A stretch of 64,000 bases of DNA from Sphingomonas arvum. Lineage in GTDB: Bacteria; Pseudomonadota; Alphaproteobacteria; Sphingomonadales; Sphingomonadaceae. Position 1 is the first letter of the stretch, and every line of letters begins with the position of its first letter. Location: assembly GCF_026013565.1 (NCBI RefSeq), contig NZ_JAPDOB010000001.1, forward strand, positions 1,204,178-1,268,177. The letters run 5' to 3'. The position numbers were made by a program, and so were the translations under genes. The notes under the pieces were generated by a model, which had not been told where the DNA came from, did not search any database, and saw nothing but the letters and a program-made list of their open reading frames with translations. Of the stretch, positions 39,993 to 48,503 are shown piece by piece.

Positions 39993-40394
39993 ATGGAACA
40001 GATCATCTACATCAGCACGTCGCGCGCGCCCGTCCGGCCGACGGACGAGGAACTGCAGCACATCCTCAGCGTGTCGCGGCGCAACAATGCCCGCGACGGG
40101 TTGTCCGGGCTGCTGGTGGTCGGTGGCCGCCGATTCCTGCAGGTCTTGGAAGGACCTAGCGAGGCGCTCAATCGTGCGTTCAACCGCATCCGCGGTGATG
40201 AGCGGCACTTCGCGGTGGTAGAGCTCACCCGCCGCGCCATCGAGCAGCGCAGCTTCCCTGAGTGGGATATGGGCTTCGAAGTGCAGGGGAAGCACCTGAC
40301 GGAGGTCGTCGGCAAGCTGATCGCAGACGTCGAAGATCCGCTCTTGCGAGCCCAGGTCGACGGCTTTGCCAAGATCCACAGCAAGGCGGCGTGA
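39993..40394 (+). CDS. BLUF-domain blue-light sensor
   Basis: 133 aa from the ATG at 39993; the open frame runs further upstream but the domain begins MEQIIYIS. FAD-site residues of BLUF are present: Y6, the N31-N32 pair in RRNNARDG, and Q50 in FLQVLEG. The later SFPEWDMGF supplies the semi-conserved Trp. The protein is a single BLUF domain with a short helical tail, so it must signal by protein contact. No partner (EAL, cyclase or antirepressor) is adjacent. Confidence 0.88.
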   Translation: MEQIIYISTSRAPVRPTDEELQHILSVSRRNNARDGLSGLLVVGGRRFLQVLEGPSEALNRAFNRIRGDERHFAVVELTRRAIEQRSFPEWDMGFEVQGKHLTEVVGKLIADVEDPLLRAQVDGFAKIHSKAA

Positions 40395-40452
40395 CCCGCT
40401 TTTGAACGGTGGACCAGGTGTGCTAAACCCCGCCGCCCATGGGAGCGAGGCC

Positions 40453-40626
40453 ATGACACAGGAAGCAAGCCGCATCTACTTCGCCCGCCGCGCTGCCGAG
40501 GAGCAGGAGCGGGCGGAGTCCGCATCCGATCCGATCACTCGCGAGGCGCACAGCCGCCTGCAGCGCGCCTATGTGGAGCGCGCCAGTGTAGGCGATCGGT
40601 GGCCCGACAAAGACGTCGTCGGCTAG
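40453..40626 (+). CDS. Small hypothetical protein
   Basis: 57 aa with a GGAGCGAGG Shine-Dalgarno stretch just before the ATG. The sequence (MTQEASRIYFARRAAEEQER..., then REAHSRLQRAYVERA) is strongly helical and charged. I recall similar short proteins in sphingomonads but know no function. It lies between the BLUF gene and the convergent KARI gene. Confidence 0.6.
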   Translation: MTQEASRIYFARRAAEEQERAESASDPITREAHSRLQRAYVERASVGDRWPDKDVVG

Positions 40627-40637
40627 GCCGGCGAAAC

Positions 40638-41606
40638 TCAGCGGTTCTGTTTCAGCAAGCGAAGACGGGCCGCTTCCAGCGCGCCGGCCCTCGCTTTCTG
40701 GCGCGCAGCTCGAAGCCTGGGGTAATCGGCCTCGGCCTCATCGGATAGCGCCTGCACGAAGGCGCCGGACCGGACATCCGCCAGCACGCCCTCCATCCGG
40801 CCGCGGACCGCCCGATCCACGATCGCCGGCCCGCCGAGCAGGGCGCCGAACTCGGCAGTGTTGCTGATGGCTTCGGCCGTGCCCGCGATGCCGCGCGCCT
40901 CGATCAGCCCGGCCAGCAACTTAAGCTCTGAGACACATTCGAGGTAGGCGACCTCCGGCTGGATGCCGCCGGCGACCAGCGTCTCGAAGCCGGCCTGGAG
41001 AATGGCCGGGACCGCGCCCCACACCACCGCACCCTCGTTGAACAGGTCGGCGACGCATTCCTCCTCGAAGGTCGAGCGGATCACACCGGCCCGGCCGCAG
41101 CCGAGCGCCTGGGCATAGGCCAGTGCGAGCGGCCAGGCTGCACCGCTTGCATCCTGCGCGACCGCCGCCAGCGCGACCATTCCCTGGCCCTCCAGGTAAA
41201 GGCTGCGCAGCGCCGTGCCCGGTCCCTTGGGCGCAACCATGATGACGTCGAGGTCGGGACGCGGGGCGATCAGGCCGAAGTGGATCGCCAAACCATGACT
41301 GAACCCAACGGCCGCGCCGTGCCGCAAGCCGGGCGCCACCTCGTCGTAGATCGCGGCCAGCCGCTCGTCGGGCGCAAGCAGCATCGCCAGGTCGGCGTCG
41401 CGCACCGCTGCAGCTGGCGTCATGACGTCGAACCCAGCGCTCCGCACCTCGGCTTCGCTGCCGCTGCCGGGGCGCAGGCCGACCACCACCCGCACGCCGC
41501 TGTCCCGCAGGTTGAGCGCCTGCGCCCGCCCCTGGTTACCGAATCCGATGATGGCGACGGTTCTGCCGTGCAGCGGCGCTGGGTCGATCGCCTCGTCCTT
41601 GATCAT
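40638..41606 (-). CDS. ilvC: Ketol-acid reductoisomerase-like protein (divergent KARI)
   Basis: 322 aa, close to class I KARI length. Family features: Rossmann loop AIIGFGNQGRAQALNLRDSG, VAPKGPGTALR, the Mg-binding STFEEECVADLFNEG and SISNTAEFG-like ISNTAEFG. KARI converts acetolactate to dihydroxyisovalerate in branched-chain amino-acid synthesis. Several normally invariant positions differ (GSQGHA becomes GNQGRA, PKGPGHxVR becomes PKGPGTALR), and no ilvBN or leu genes are nearby, so it could be a paralogue with another substrate. Confidence 0.75.
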   Translation of the reverse strand: MIKDEAIDPAPLHGRTVAIIGFGNQGRAQALNLRDSGVRVVVGLRPGSGSEAEVRSAGFDVMTPAAAVRDADLAMLLAPDERLAAIYDEVAPGLRHGAAVGFSHGLAIHFGLIAPRPDLDVIMVAPKGPGTALRSLYLEGQGMVALAAVAQDASGAAWPLALAYAQALGCGRAGVIRSTFEEECVADLFNEGAVVWGAVPAILQAGFETLVAGGIQPEVAYLECVSELKLLAGLIEARGIAGTAEAISNTAEFGALLGGPAIVDRAVRGRMEGVLADVRSGAFVQALSDEAEADYPRLRAARQKARAGALEAARLRLLKQNR

Positions 41607-41615
41607 GCCGGGTGG

Positions 41616-42548
41616 CTAGACCGAACCATCGAGCAGCGCCAGCGCCCGTTCGGCTGCGGCTTCGTCGTCGAGCGGCTCGGCAAAGCGGGGCCAGTCGGCC
41701 GGCGGCTGGTGCGCGAACCAGGTATATTGCCGTTTGGCATAGTTGCGCGTCGCCTGCGCGCCCGCCGCCACCGCCTGCTCCCGGGTGACTTCTCCACGCA
41801 GCCACGCCGCGATCTCTCGCACCCCGATCGCGCGCATGGCGGGCAGCATCGGGTCGAGGCGCCGGGCGAGCAGAAGGCGCACCTCGTCCGCCGCCCCGCC
41901 GTCCATCATCGCGGCGAAGCGCCCGTCGCAGCGCGCATAGAGCCGGGATCGAGGGGGCAGCAGGATCAGCGGCCTGAGCGCTATCTCCGCACCGATACCG
42001 CCCGAGCGCTCCCGCTGCCAGTCGGCGAGCGGGCGGCCCGTCGACAGGACGACTTCCAGCGACCGGGCGATCCGCGTGGTATCCGTCGGGTGCAGCCGTT
42101 CCGCCGCGCCTGGATCGAACTCTGCCAGCCGAGCATGATTTTCCACCACGCTCGCGCCGCGCACCGCACTTCTCACCGCCGGGTCGATCGGCGGGATGGG
42201 TGCGATGCCGTCCAGCAGGGTGCGCAGGTAGAGCCCGGTGCCACCGACCAGGATCGGCAGGCGCCCGCGCCGGTGCGCTTGCACCACCTCAGCCTTGGCC
42301 AGCGCCGCCCATTCGGCCGCAGAGCAGGGCTCGGCCGGGTCGCGGAACGCGAACAGCCGATGCTCGGCCCGGGCTTCGTCTGCCGGCGCCGGTCCGGCAC
42401 TCAGCACCCGCAGCCGTGCATAGAGCTGGGCGCTGTCGGCATTGATGATGACGCCATTCGTCCGCTCGGCCCAGGACAATGCAAGCGCCGACTTGCCCGA
42501 AGCGGTTGGACCGGCGATGAGGCCAACAGGAGGACGCACTTTGCTCAT
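41616..42548 (-). CDS. miaA: MiaA, tRNA dimethylallyltransferase
   Basis: 310 aa from the ATG at 42548 ([23 protein letters not shown]); an ATG at 42590 would be further inside serB. The P-loop [30 protein letters not shown] and the YAKRQYTWF segment identify the enzyme, which prenylates A37 of UNN-reading tRNAs. Its 5' end overlaps the divergent serB start by eight bases. It ends 9 bases before the KARI gene, suggesting co-transcription. Confidence 0.95.
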   Translation of the reverse strand: MSKVRPPVGLIAGPTASGKSALALSWAERTNGVIINADSAQLYARLRVLSAGPAPADEARAEHRLFAFRDPAEPCSAAEWAALAKAEVVQAHRRGRLPILVGGTGLYLRTLLDGIAPIPPIDPAVRSAVRGASVVENHARLAEFDPGAAERLHPTDTTRIARSLEVVLSTGRPLADWQRERSGGIGAEIALRPLILLPPRSRLYARCDGRFAAMMDGGAADEVRLLLARRLDPMLPAMRAIGVREIAAWLRGEVTREQAVAAGAQATRNYAKRQYTWFAHQPPADWPRFAEPLDDEAAAERALALLDGSV

Positions 42549-43428
42549 TGCCACGCTGATAGCAGCCGGATCGCTCAACAAGGACAGCATTCATGCGGCC
42601 GCCACGCTGCTGGAGGACGCCCGGCTGCGGCTCGGCGGCTGGGGCTGGCTGGACGAGGGCGATGCCGCCGACATCGAAGTGGATGCGGACGCGGGCCAAC
42701 TGGGCCGGATCCGCGCGCTGCTCGAGGGTGCGCTGCCCAAGACGGACGTGATCGTCCAACACGCCCACGGGCGCGAGAAGAAGCTGCTGGTCGCCGACAT
42801 GGATTCTACCATGATCGGCCAGGAGTGCATCGACGAGCTGGCCGATTATGCCGGCATGAAGGACGAGATCGCGGCGGTGACCGACGCGGCGATGCGCGGT
42901 GAGATCGACTTTGCCCAGGCCCTGCATCAGCGGGTGGCGACGCTGAACGGCCTTGGCGTAGGCTGCATCGAGCGCTGCCGCGAGGAGCGGATCCGGGCCA
43001 ACCCAGGTGCCCGGACGCTCGTGCAGACCATGCGGGCACGCGGAGCCGGAACGCTGCTGGTGACGGGCGGCTTCCATGACTTCGCCGACCCGACCGCGGC
43101 GGAACTGGGCTTTACCGAGGTTCGCGCCAATTACCTCGACTCCATGCACGGGCACCTGACCGGCCGGGTGACTGGCGCGATCGTCGACGCCGCGGCCAAG
43201 TGCGAGGCGCTGATCGACCTGCGCAACGAGCTCGGGCTGTCACCGGCGGCGGTGCTGGCGGTCGGGGACGGCGCCAACGACGCGCCCATGATCGCCGAGG
43301 CCGGCCTCGGAGTGGCGTTTCGCGGCAAGCCCAAGCTTCGCGAAGTGGCTGATGCGCGGCTGGACTTCAACGATCTCACCGCGCTGCTATGGGGGCAAGG
43401 GATCCGCCGCGCCGACTGGGTCGGCTGA
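42541..43428 (+). CDS. serB: SerB, phosphoserine phosphatase
   Basis: 295 aa from a TTG at 42541, chosen because AGGAGG (42528-42533) stands seven bases upstream and there is no nearby ATG. An N-terminal ACT-like region of ~75 residues precedes the HAD domain: nucleophile motif [24 protein letters not shown] (motif II) and [14 protein letters not shown] (motif III). It catalyses the last step of serine synthesis. It is transcribed divergently from miaA with the two start codons overlapping. Confidence 0.93.
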   Translation: MLIATLIAAGSLNKDSIHAAATLLEDARLRLGGWGWLDEGDAADIEVDADAGQLGRIRALLEGALPKTDVIVQHAHGREKKLLVADMDSTMIGQECIDELADYAGMKDEIAAVTDAAMRGEIDFAQALHQRVATLNGLGVGCIERCREERIRANPGARTLVQTMRARGAGTLLVTGGFHDFADPTAAELGFTEVRANYLDSMHGHLTGRVTGAIVDAAAKCEALIDLRNELGLSPAAVLAVGDGANDAPMIAEAGLGVAFRGKPKLREVADARLDFNDLTALLWGQGIRRADWVG

Positions 43429-43431
43429 ACC

Positions 43432-44145
43432 TTACTTCGCAGCCACGGGAAAGCACGCCTGCCGAGCGCCCAGCGCCCGGCACGTCGCCTGTGCCTCTTC
43501 CTTGGAGCCAAAGGGACCTACCAGCAGGCGCGTCAGGCTGCCCAGCGGGACATAGCTTGCCTGCTTGCCCGGCAATTGCGGGGCTAGGCGGCCGAACAGC
43601 GCTTGCGCTCCGCCCGGTTGACGGAAGGCGCCGAGCTGGACCTGCCATGCTCCGCTCGGCCGAGTTGTCTTGACGTCCATGATCGCCGTTGAAGAGGGCA
43701 GCGCCGGATCGACGGCGCTCGCCAGCCGCTTGGCCGCCGCGATCTCCGCCGCGCCCATCACCAGCTCCATCTCGTCCCTGGTGCCGATCGCTTCGCTGAG
43801 GCCACCTGCGGCCGCGCGGGTGACCATTGCAAAACCCTGCGTCCGGTTGACCGGTACTCCGTCACCATTGAACAGCGCGGTGCCATAGAGCAGCAGCCCG
43901 CGTGCCTCACCCTGGTCTGCCGCCAGCTTCAGCCATCGCAGGGCGCCCGTCCTGTTGCCGTCGCGGAACATCAGCATGCCCAGCGCCGCCGCTGCCCCCG
44001 AGTGGCCCGCGCGCGCCGCCCGCTCGTAAAGACCGCGCGCCCGCACGGGTTGCACGGCGCGGATCGCCTCTGCCTGGCGATATTGCTGCTCTACTTCCGC
44101 CGACACCGTTGCACTCAACCACAAGGCAATAAGGAATGCCGTCAT
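43432..44145 (-). CDS. Sel1-repeat and SPOR-domain envelope protein
   Basis: 237 aa. A short N-terminal signal peptide (AFLIALWLSATVSA) precedes Sel1-like TPR repeats (about 35-120, GHSGAAAALGMLMFRDG and GEARGLLLYGTALFNGDG) and a C-terminal SPOR domain (WQVQLGAFRQPGGAQALFGRL...LLVGPFGSKEEA). SPOR binds denuded glycan strands at the septum, so this is probably a periplasmic protein linked to cell division or wall remodelling. It is convergent with serB, with stop codons three bases apart. Confidence 0.8.
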   Translation of the reverse strand: MTAFLIALWLSATVSAEVEQQYRQAEAIRAVQPVRARGLYERAARAGHSGAAAALGMLMFRDGNRTGALRWLKLAADQGEARGLLLYGTALFNGDGVPVNRTQGFAMVTRAAAGGLSEAIGTRDEMELVMGAAEIAAAKRLASAVDPALPSSTAIMDVKTTRPSGAWQVQLGAFRQPGGAQALFGRLAPQLPGKQASYVPLGSLTRLLVGPFGSKEEAQATCRALGARQACFPVAAK

Positions 44146-44266
44146 CTTACGCCCCCCGACGCCGCCATGGGTGCAAGCTTAGTACAGGCCGCGTCCGTCG
44201 TTAACTGGATTTTAGGCGGACGGGCGCATCCCCTCCTCAACACGGCCAATAGGCAAGGGGATAAGC

Positions 44267-44992
44267 ATGCGCGTTCTGGCAATGGCATCGCAGAAGGGGG
44301 GCTCGGGAAAGACGACCCTGTCCGGACATCTTGCGGTGCAGGCGCAGCTGGCTGGGCAGGGCCCGGTCTGCCTGATCGACATCGATCCGCAAGGCAGTCT
44401 TGCGGACTGGTGGAACGAGCGTGAGGCCGACATGCCGGCCTTCGCCCAGACCACGGTGGCGCGTCTCGCGTCCGACCTCGAGGTTCTGCGCCAGCAAGGC
44501 TTCCGCCTCGCGGTGATCGACACGCCGCCGGCCATCACCATGGCCATCCAGAGCGTGATCGCGGTCGCCGAACTGATTGTCATCCCGACCCGCCCGAGCC
44601 CGCACGACCTGCGCGCCGTTGGCGCCACGGTTGACCTGTGCGACCGCGCCGGCAAGCCGCTGATCTTCGTGGTCAACGCCGCGACGCCCAAGGCCAAGAT
44701 CACCAGCGAGGCGGCGGTCGCGCTATCTCAGCACGGCACGGTGGCGCCGGTCACCATTCACCACCGCACCGACTTCGCCGCCTCGATGATCGACGGCCGC
44801 ACGGTGATGGAGGTCGATCCCAACGGGCGCTCGGCCCGCGAGGTGATCGAACTTTGGGAATACATCAACGAGCGGCTGGAAAAGCAATTCCGCCGCACGG
44901 TGTTCTCGGCTCCGGCCGCGGGTCCCGCCGCCGGCACCATGGCCGCTGCGCCGCGTCCCGTCGGTGGCTTCGGCCGCCGCGTCGTCGGTTAA
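44267..44992 (+). CDS. ParA-family ATPase
   Basis: 241 aa. The deviant Walker A KGGSGKTT near the N-terminus, IDIDPQGSLADW (Walker A') and LAVIDTPPAI (Walker B) place it in the ParA/MinD group. Length and the single domain fit orphan ParA proteins that position cargo such as chemoreceptors, pili or chromosomes. No ParB with a CTP-binding motif is adjacent; the next gene may be its partner. A GGGGAT stretch precedes the ATG. Confidence 0.85.
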   Translation: MRVLAMASQKGGSGKTTLSGHLAVQAQLAGQGPVCLIDIDPQGSLADWWNEREADMPAFAQTTVARLASDLEVLRQQGFRLAVIDTPPAITMAIQSVIAVAELIVIPTRPSPHDLRAVGATVDLCDRAGKPLIFVVNAATPKAKITSEAAVALSQHGTVAPVTIHHRTDFAASMIDGRTVMEVDPNGRSAREVIELWEYINERLEKQFRRTVFSAPAAGPAAGTMAAAPRPVGGFGRRVVG

Positions 44993-45013
44993 GCGAAAGG
45001 GAAGGGTGCTCCC

Positions 45014-45751
45014 ATGAAGAGCGAACCCAAGGCATTTGCGTCCCTTTCCTCGGGCCTATTGGCTCGCAAGGGCGCGGCTCGTCCGGCCATGCGACCGCAG
45101 GGTTTCGGGCAGGGCGGCAGCAACCTTGACGATCTCGGCTGGAACGACATGGGCTTCGACGCGCCCCGCCCGGCGCTCGCGTCGGTCGGCGATGCTGGCG
45201 AGATGCCCCATGTCTCACGCAGTCCGCTGATCGGCCTGACCCCGGTCTCGCCGGTCCACGACCAGCAGGCGGAGATCGAGGAGCGCTTTTCGGCCTACAC
45301 GTCCGACGAGGGCGAGGAAGAAGAGTTCGAGGAAGAAGCGTCCCTGGGCGCCAGCTTCGCATCGCTGAGCGGCGCGCAGCCCGCTGATGTCGAAGATCAC
45401 GCCGAGGAAGACGCGCTGGAGCTCGTCGAGGAACTGCCGCAGGCGATCGTTCCCGAGCGGCCGGTGATCATGCCCCCCGCTCCGGTGGTGGTGGCCGTTG
45501 CGCCTCCGCGCGCCGTGCCGGTCGCGTCCGAGCCGAAGCTGCGGGCGGAGCCGCTCGCCAAGGGCAAGGCCGCGTTCACGCTGCGGCTCGACCCGTCGCG
45601 TCACCTGAAGCTGCGGCTTGCGTGCGCGGTCACCGCGCGCTCGGCCCAGCAGTTGGTTACCCGAGCACTCGACGAGTTGCTCGCGTCCATGCCCGAACTC
45701 GAAGCCATGGCCGAACAGGCTCCGGTCGAGAGGGTCAGTAAGGGGGGTTAA
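45014..45751 (+). CDS. Hypothetical acidic protein with C-terminal ribbon-helix-helix-like segment
   Basis: 245 aa, same strand and 21 bases after the ParA gene. The middle is low complexity: an acidic run (EEEEFEEEA) followed by a Pro/Val/Ala stretch. The C-terminal ~55 residues (AAFTLRLDPSRHLKLRLACAVTARSAQQLVTRALDELL) look like an RHH DNA-binding or dimerisation unit. It could be a cargo adaptor or centromere-binding partner of the ParA ATPase (inference from position). Confidence 0.65.
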   Translation: MKSEPKAFASLSSGLLARKGAARPAMRPQGFGQGGSNLDDLGWNDMGFDAPRPALASVGDAGEMPHVSRSPLIGLTPVSPVHDQQAEIEERFSAYTSDEGEEEEFEEEASLGASFASLSGAQPADVEDHAEEDALELVEELPQAIVPERPVIMPPAPVVVAVAPPRAVPVASEPKLRAEPLAKGKAAFTLRLDPSRHLKLRLACAVTARSAQQLVTRALDELLASMPELEAMAEQAPVERVSKGG

Positions 45752-45754
45752 ACC

Positions 45755-47140
45755 ATGTCGAAGACGCTTCGCGCGACCACTGCGCTCACCGCCGTTGTCG
45801 CCGCCAGCCTGATCGCGGGCTGCGCCGCCCCGACGTCCAAGTTCCAGGTCAGCGGCGGGTACGCCAGCAAGCCCGACCTGCGGAACATCGGCCTGGCCAC
45901 CCGCGCCCAGATGGCGCTGACGGCCGGCGATCTGACCAACGCGGTCGGCCTTGCCGAGAAAGCGGTCGAGAACTCCCCGCATGATGCTGGCTTCCGAACG
46001 CTGCTTGGCAATGCCTATCTTGCCTCCGGGCGGTTCGCGTCTGCCGAAGCGGCCTACAACGATGCGCTCGGCATCTTCCAGAACCAGCCAGCCGTGGCGA
46101 TGAAGCTCGTCCTGGCACAGATCGCACAGGGCAAGAACGGCGAAGCGCTCGCGATGCTTGACCAGTTGCGCGCCGTTGCCAACCCGGCTGATGTCGGCCT
46201 CGCGATGGCACTGGCCGGGCAGCCCGGCAACGCCATCGCATTGCTCGACGAAGCGGCCCGCGCCCCCGGAGCCGACGCGCGAACCCGGCAGAACTTGGCA
46301 CTCGCCCATGCGCTGTCCGGCGACTGGGAGAATGCCCGCACCATCGCGGCCCAGGACGTGCCCGGCGACCAGCTCGACGCCCGCATGGCGGAATGGATGC
46401 GCACCGCCAGCCCGCAGAGTGTCGGAACCCAGGTGGCGGCCCTGATTGGCGTATCCCCGGCCGCGAGCGATCCCGGACAACCGGCTCGCCTGGCGCTTCG
46501 CACGGGAGGTCCGCGCATGGCTGCCGCCGTGCCGGCTACTCCGGTTGCGCCCATCCAATTGGCCCAGGTCGAACCCCAGCCGCAGCCGGCGCTTCCGGTC
46601 GCGGTGCAGCCGGTTGAGCCGGCAACCGTCATGAACGATGCCGGCTTTGCCGCGCCAAGCGATCCGGTCGCGGTACCGGTCAGCGTGGCAGCCGCCGCCG
46701 TCACGGTTCCTCTGCCGGCCGCAGCGCCGCCGGCGGAGACTGCCGGCCCGCTCGCTGATATCGCCCAGAACCTCAAATCGCTGCGTCACGAACCGGTGCG
46801 CCGGTCCGGTGCGCTGCCGAAGCTCAGCGAGCTTCGGCGCACGGCTGCCATCCGCTTCGGTCGGAGCGGCGTGGTGGTGCAGCTCGGTGCCTATGGTTCG
46901 CGCCAGACGCTGGAGACGGGCTGGGCCAAGCTCTCGCAGCGCCACGAAGTGCTGGCGCGCTACACGCCAGCCACTGCGCGCTTCCAGGCTCCGATCGGTC
47001 CGGTTTACCGGCTCAGCCTGCAGGGCTTCGCGTCAGCTGACGAGGCAAAGAACGTCTGCCAACAGCTGAAGGGCGCCGGCGCCGCCTGCTTCGTTCGCAA
47101 CGTCGCGGGCGACACCGCCGTCCGCTTCGCCAGCCGCTAG
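45755..47140 (+). CDS. TPR-repeat lipoprotein with C-terminal SPOR domain
   Basis: 461 aa, starting 3 bases after the previous stop. A signal peptide ends in the lipobox LIAGC, so Cys is the likely lipidation site. TPR-like repeats (about 45-225), a long Pro/Ala/Val linker and a C-terminal SPOR domain (VVVQLGAYGSRQTLETGWAKL...) follow. It is probably outer-membrane anchored and peptidoglycan-binding. The operon with ParA and the RHH-like protein suggests a spatially organised envelope function. It converges with pyrB; the two stop codons overlap in a CTAG. Confidence 0.82.
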   Translation: MSKTLRATTALTAVVAASLIAGCAAPTSKFQVSGGYASKPDLRNIGLATRAQMALTAGDLTNAVGLAEKAVENSPHDAGFRTLLGNAYLASGRFASAEAAYNDALGIFQNQPAVAMKLVLAQIAQGKNGEALAMLDQLRAVANPADVGLAMALAGQPGNAIALLDEAARAPGADARTRQNLALAHALSGDWENARTIAAQDVPGDQLDARMAEWMRTASPQSVGTQVAALIGVSPAASDPGQPARLALRTGGPRMAAAVPATPVAPIQLAQVEPQPQPALPVAVQPVEPATVMNDAGFAAPSDPVAVPVSVAAAAVTVPLPAAAPPAETAGPLADIAQNLKSLRHEPVRRSGALPKLSELRRTAAIRFGRSGVVVQLGAYGSRQTLETGWAKLSQRHEVLARYTPATARFQAPIGPVYRLSLQGFASADEAKNVCQQLKGAGAACFVRNVAGDTAVRFASR

Positions 47141-48006
47141 CCGACCAGCATCTCCAGCACCGCCATGCGAACGGCCACCCCGTTCGCCACCTGGCGGCGG
47201 ATCAGGGAGCGCTCGCCGTCCGCTACTGCATCGGCGATCTCCACGCCGCGGTTCATGGGCCCTGGGTGGAGGACCACGGCGTGCGGCGCCGCCAGGGCGA
47301 GCCGCTGCTCGGTGAGGCCGTAGCGGCCGAGATATTCACCGGGCGCGTCGCCGAGCTCGTCGGTCATGCGCTCACGCTGAACCCGCAGCATCATGACCGC
47401 GTCGGCGCCGGCGATCGCCTGCTCCACGTCACCGCTGGTGACATCGTCGGGCAGCAGGGCAGGCGGACCGGCCAGGCGAACCGTCGCCCCGAGCCGCCGC
47501 AGCAGCTTGGCATTGGACCGGGCCACCCGGCTGTGCCGGATGTCACCGACGATCGCGATTGTCAGCCTCTCCAGCGCTCCGAACTGCTGGCGCAGCGTCA
47601 AGGCGTCGAGCAGCGCTTGCGTCGGGTGCTCGTTGGTGCCGTCGCCGGCGTTGATCACCGGGCAGTCGACGATCTCTGCCACCGCGGCCGGCGCGCCATT
47701 GTCGCGGTGCCGCAGCACGATAGCGTCGGGCTCCATCGCCGCCAGAGTCGCTGCCGTGTCCGCCAATGTCTCACCTTTCTTCACGCTGCTATGCTCGACC
47801 GAGAGGGTGATCGGCTGCGCCCCCAGCCGCGCCGCGGCGGTGGCGAAGCTCATCGCGGTGCGTGTGCTGTTCTCGTAAAAGGTGTTGAAGACGATCTTGC
47901 CGGCCAGCTGGCTGGACGAGCCGCGCTGGTCAGCGAAGCCTTGGGCGGAGGTCAGCAGGCGGGCGATCTGCTCGTCCGACAGCGAGTCGATGGAAAGTAG
48001 GTCCAC
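47137..48006 (-). CDS. pyrB: Aspartate carbamoyltransferase catalytic subunit
   Basis: 289 aa from a GTG at 48006 (VDLLSIDSLSDEQI), 11 bases after the ruvX stop. It is slightly shorter than the usual ~305-320 aa, so an upstream non-ATG start is possible. Carbamoyl-phosphate loop FYENSTRTAMSF, VKKGETLADT, VINAGDGTNEHPTQALLD and HPGPMNRGVEI are clear. It makes carbamoyl-aspartate in pyrimidine synthesis. No pyrC is seen next to it; ruvX precedes it on the same strand. Confidence 0.93.
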   Translation of the reverse strand: MDLLSIDSLSDEQIARLLTSAQGFADQRGSSSQLAGKIVFNTFYENSTRTAMSFATAAARLGAQPITLSVEHSSVKKGETLADTAATLAAMEPDAIVLRHRDNGAPAAVAEIVDCPVINAGDGTNEHPTQALLDALTLRQQFGALERLTIAIVGDIRHSRVARSNAKLLRRLGATVRLAGPPALLPDDVTSGDVEQAIAGADAVMMLRVQRERMTDELGDAPGEYLGRYGLTEQRLALAAPHAVVLHPGPMNRGVEIADAVADGERSLIRRQVANGVAVRMAVLEMLVG

Positions 48007-48017
48007 GAGCGCGCTTG

Positions 48018-48503
48018 CTAACCGGCTCGCGGCAGGTTGACCAGCGCGTCGATCGCGCCCTGCAGGATATGCGCGGCGGCGAGCTTGTCGACGGCTTCCG
48101 CGCGCCGGGCCCGGCTGACGTCCGCGGCGATCATCGCCCGCTCGACCGCCTGCGTCGACCAGCGCTCGTCCCACAGCAGGATGGGAAGGTTCAGGGGAGC
48201 GCAGTTGCGGGCGAAGGCCCGGACGGACTGGGTGCGGGGGCTGTCGGTTCCGTCCATGTTGAGCGGCAGACCGATGACCAGCCCGACGATCGCCTGCGCC
48301 GCGACGAACCGGCGCAGCTGTTCCAGATCCGCGGTGAACTTGGCGCGTCGGATGGTCTCGGCCGGCCCGGCGAAGCTCCAGTGGGCATCGCACACCGCCA
48401 GACCCACCGTCTTGGTGCCGACGTCGAGGCCTGCGAGCTTGCCGCCATCCGGAACGGCGGCGGCAAACTCGGTTGCGGAGGCGGTAATCAACGCGCCTGC
48501 CAT
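48018..48503 (-). CDS. ruvX: RuvX/YqgF, putative Holliday-junction resolvase / pre-16S rRNA nuclease
   Basis: 161 aa from the ATG at 48503, a normal YqgF length. RNase-H-fold motifs: [14 protein letters not shown] (first catalytic Asp), [29 protein letters not shown] (Glu) and a C-terminal [10 protein letters not shown] with the last Asp. Family members mature 16S rRNA or resolve junctions. Its start lies inside the end of the DUF3089 gene (16-base overlap). Confidence 0.92.
   Translation of the reverse strand: MAGALITASATEFAAAVPDGGKLAGLDVGTKTVGLAVCDAHWSFAGPAETIRRAKFTADLEQLRRFVAAQAIVGLVIGLPLNMDGTDSPRTQSVRAFARNCAPLNLPILLWDERWSTQAVERAMIAADVSRARRAEAVDKLAAAHILQGAIDALVNLPRAG

Noticed and set aside
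41280-42902. A 540-codon plus-strand frame across the KARI, miaA and serB region
   Set aside because: It is antisense to well-supported KARI and miaA genes and then out of frame with serB; its Arg/Gly/Pro-rich composition is typical of a GC-rich shadow.
45215-46945. A 576-codon minus-strand frame opposite the RHH-like and TPR-SPOR genes
   Set aside because: The plus-strand genes have a lipobox, TPR and SPOR features and tight spacing; the antisense frame shows none.
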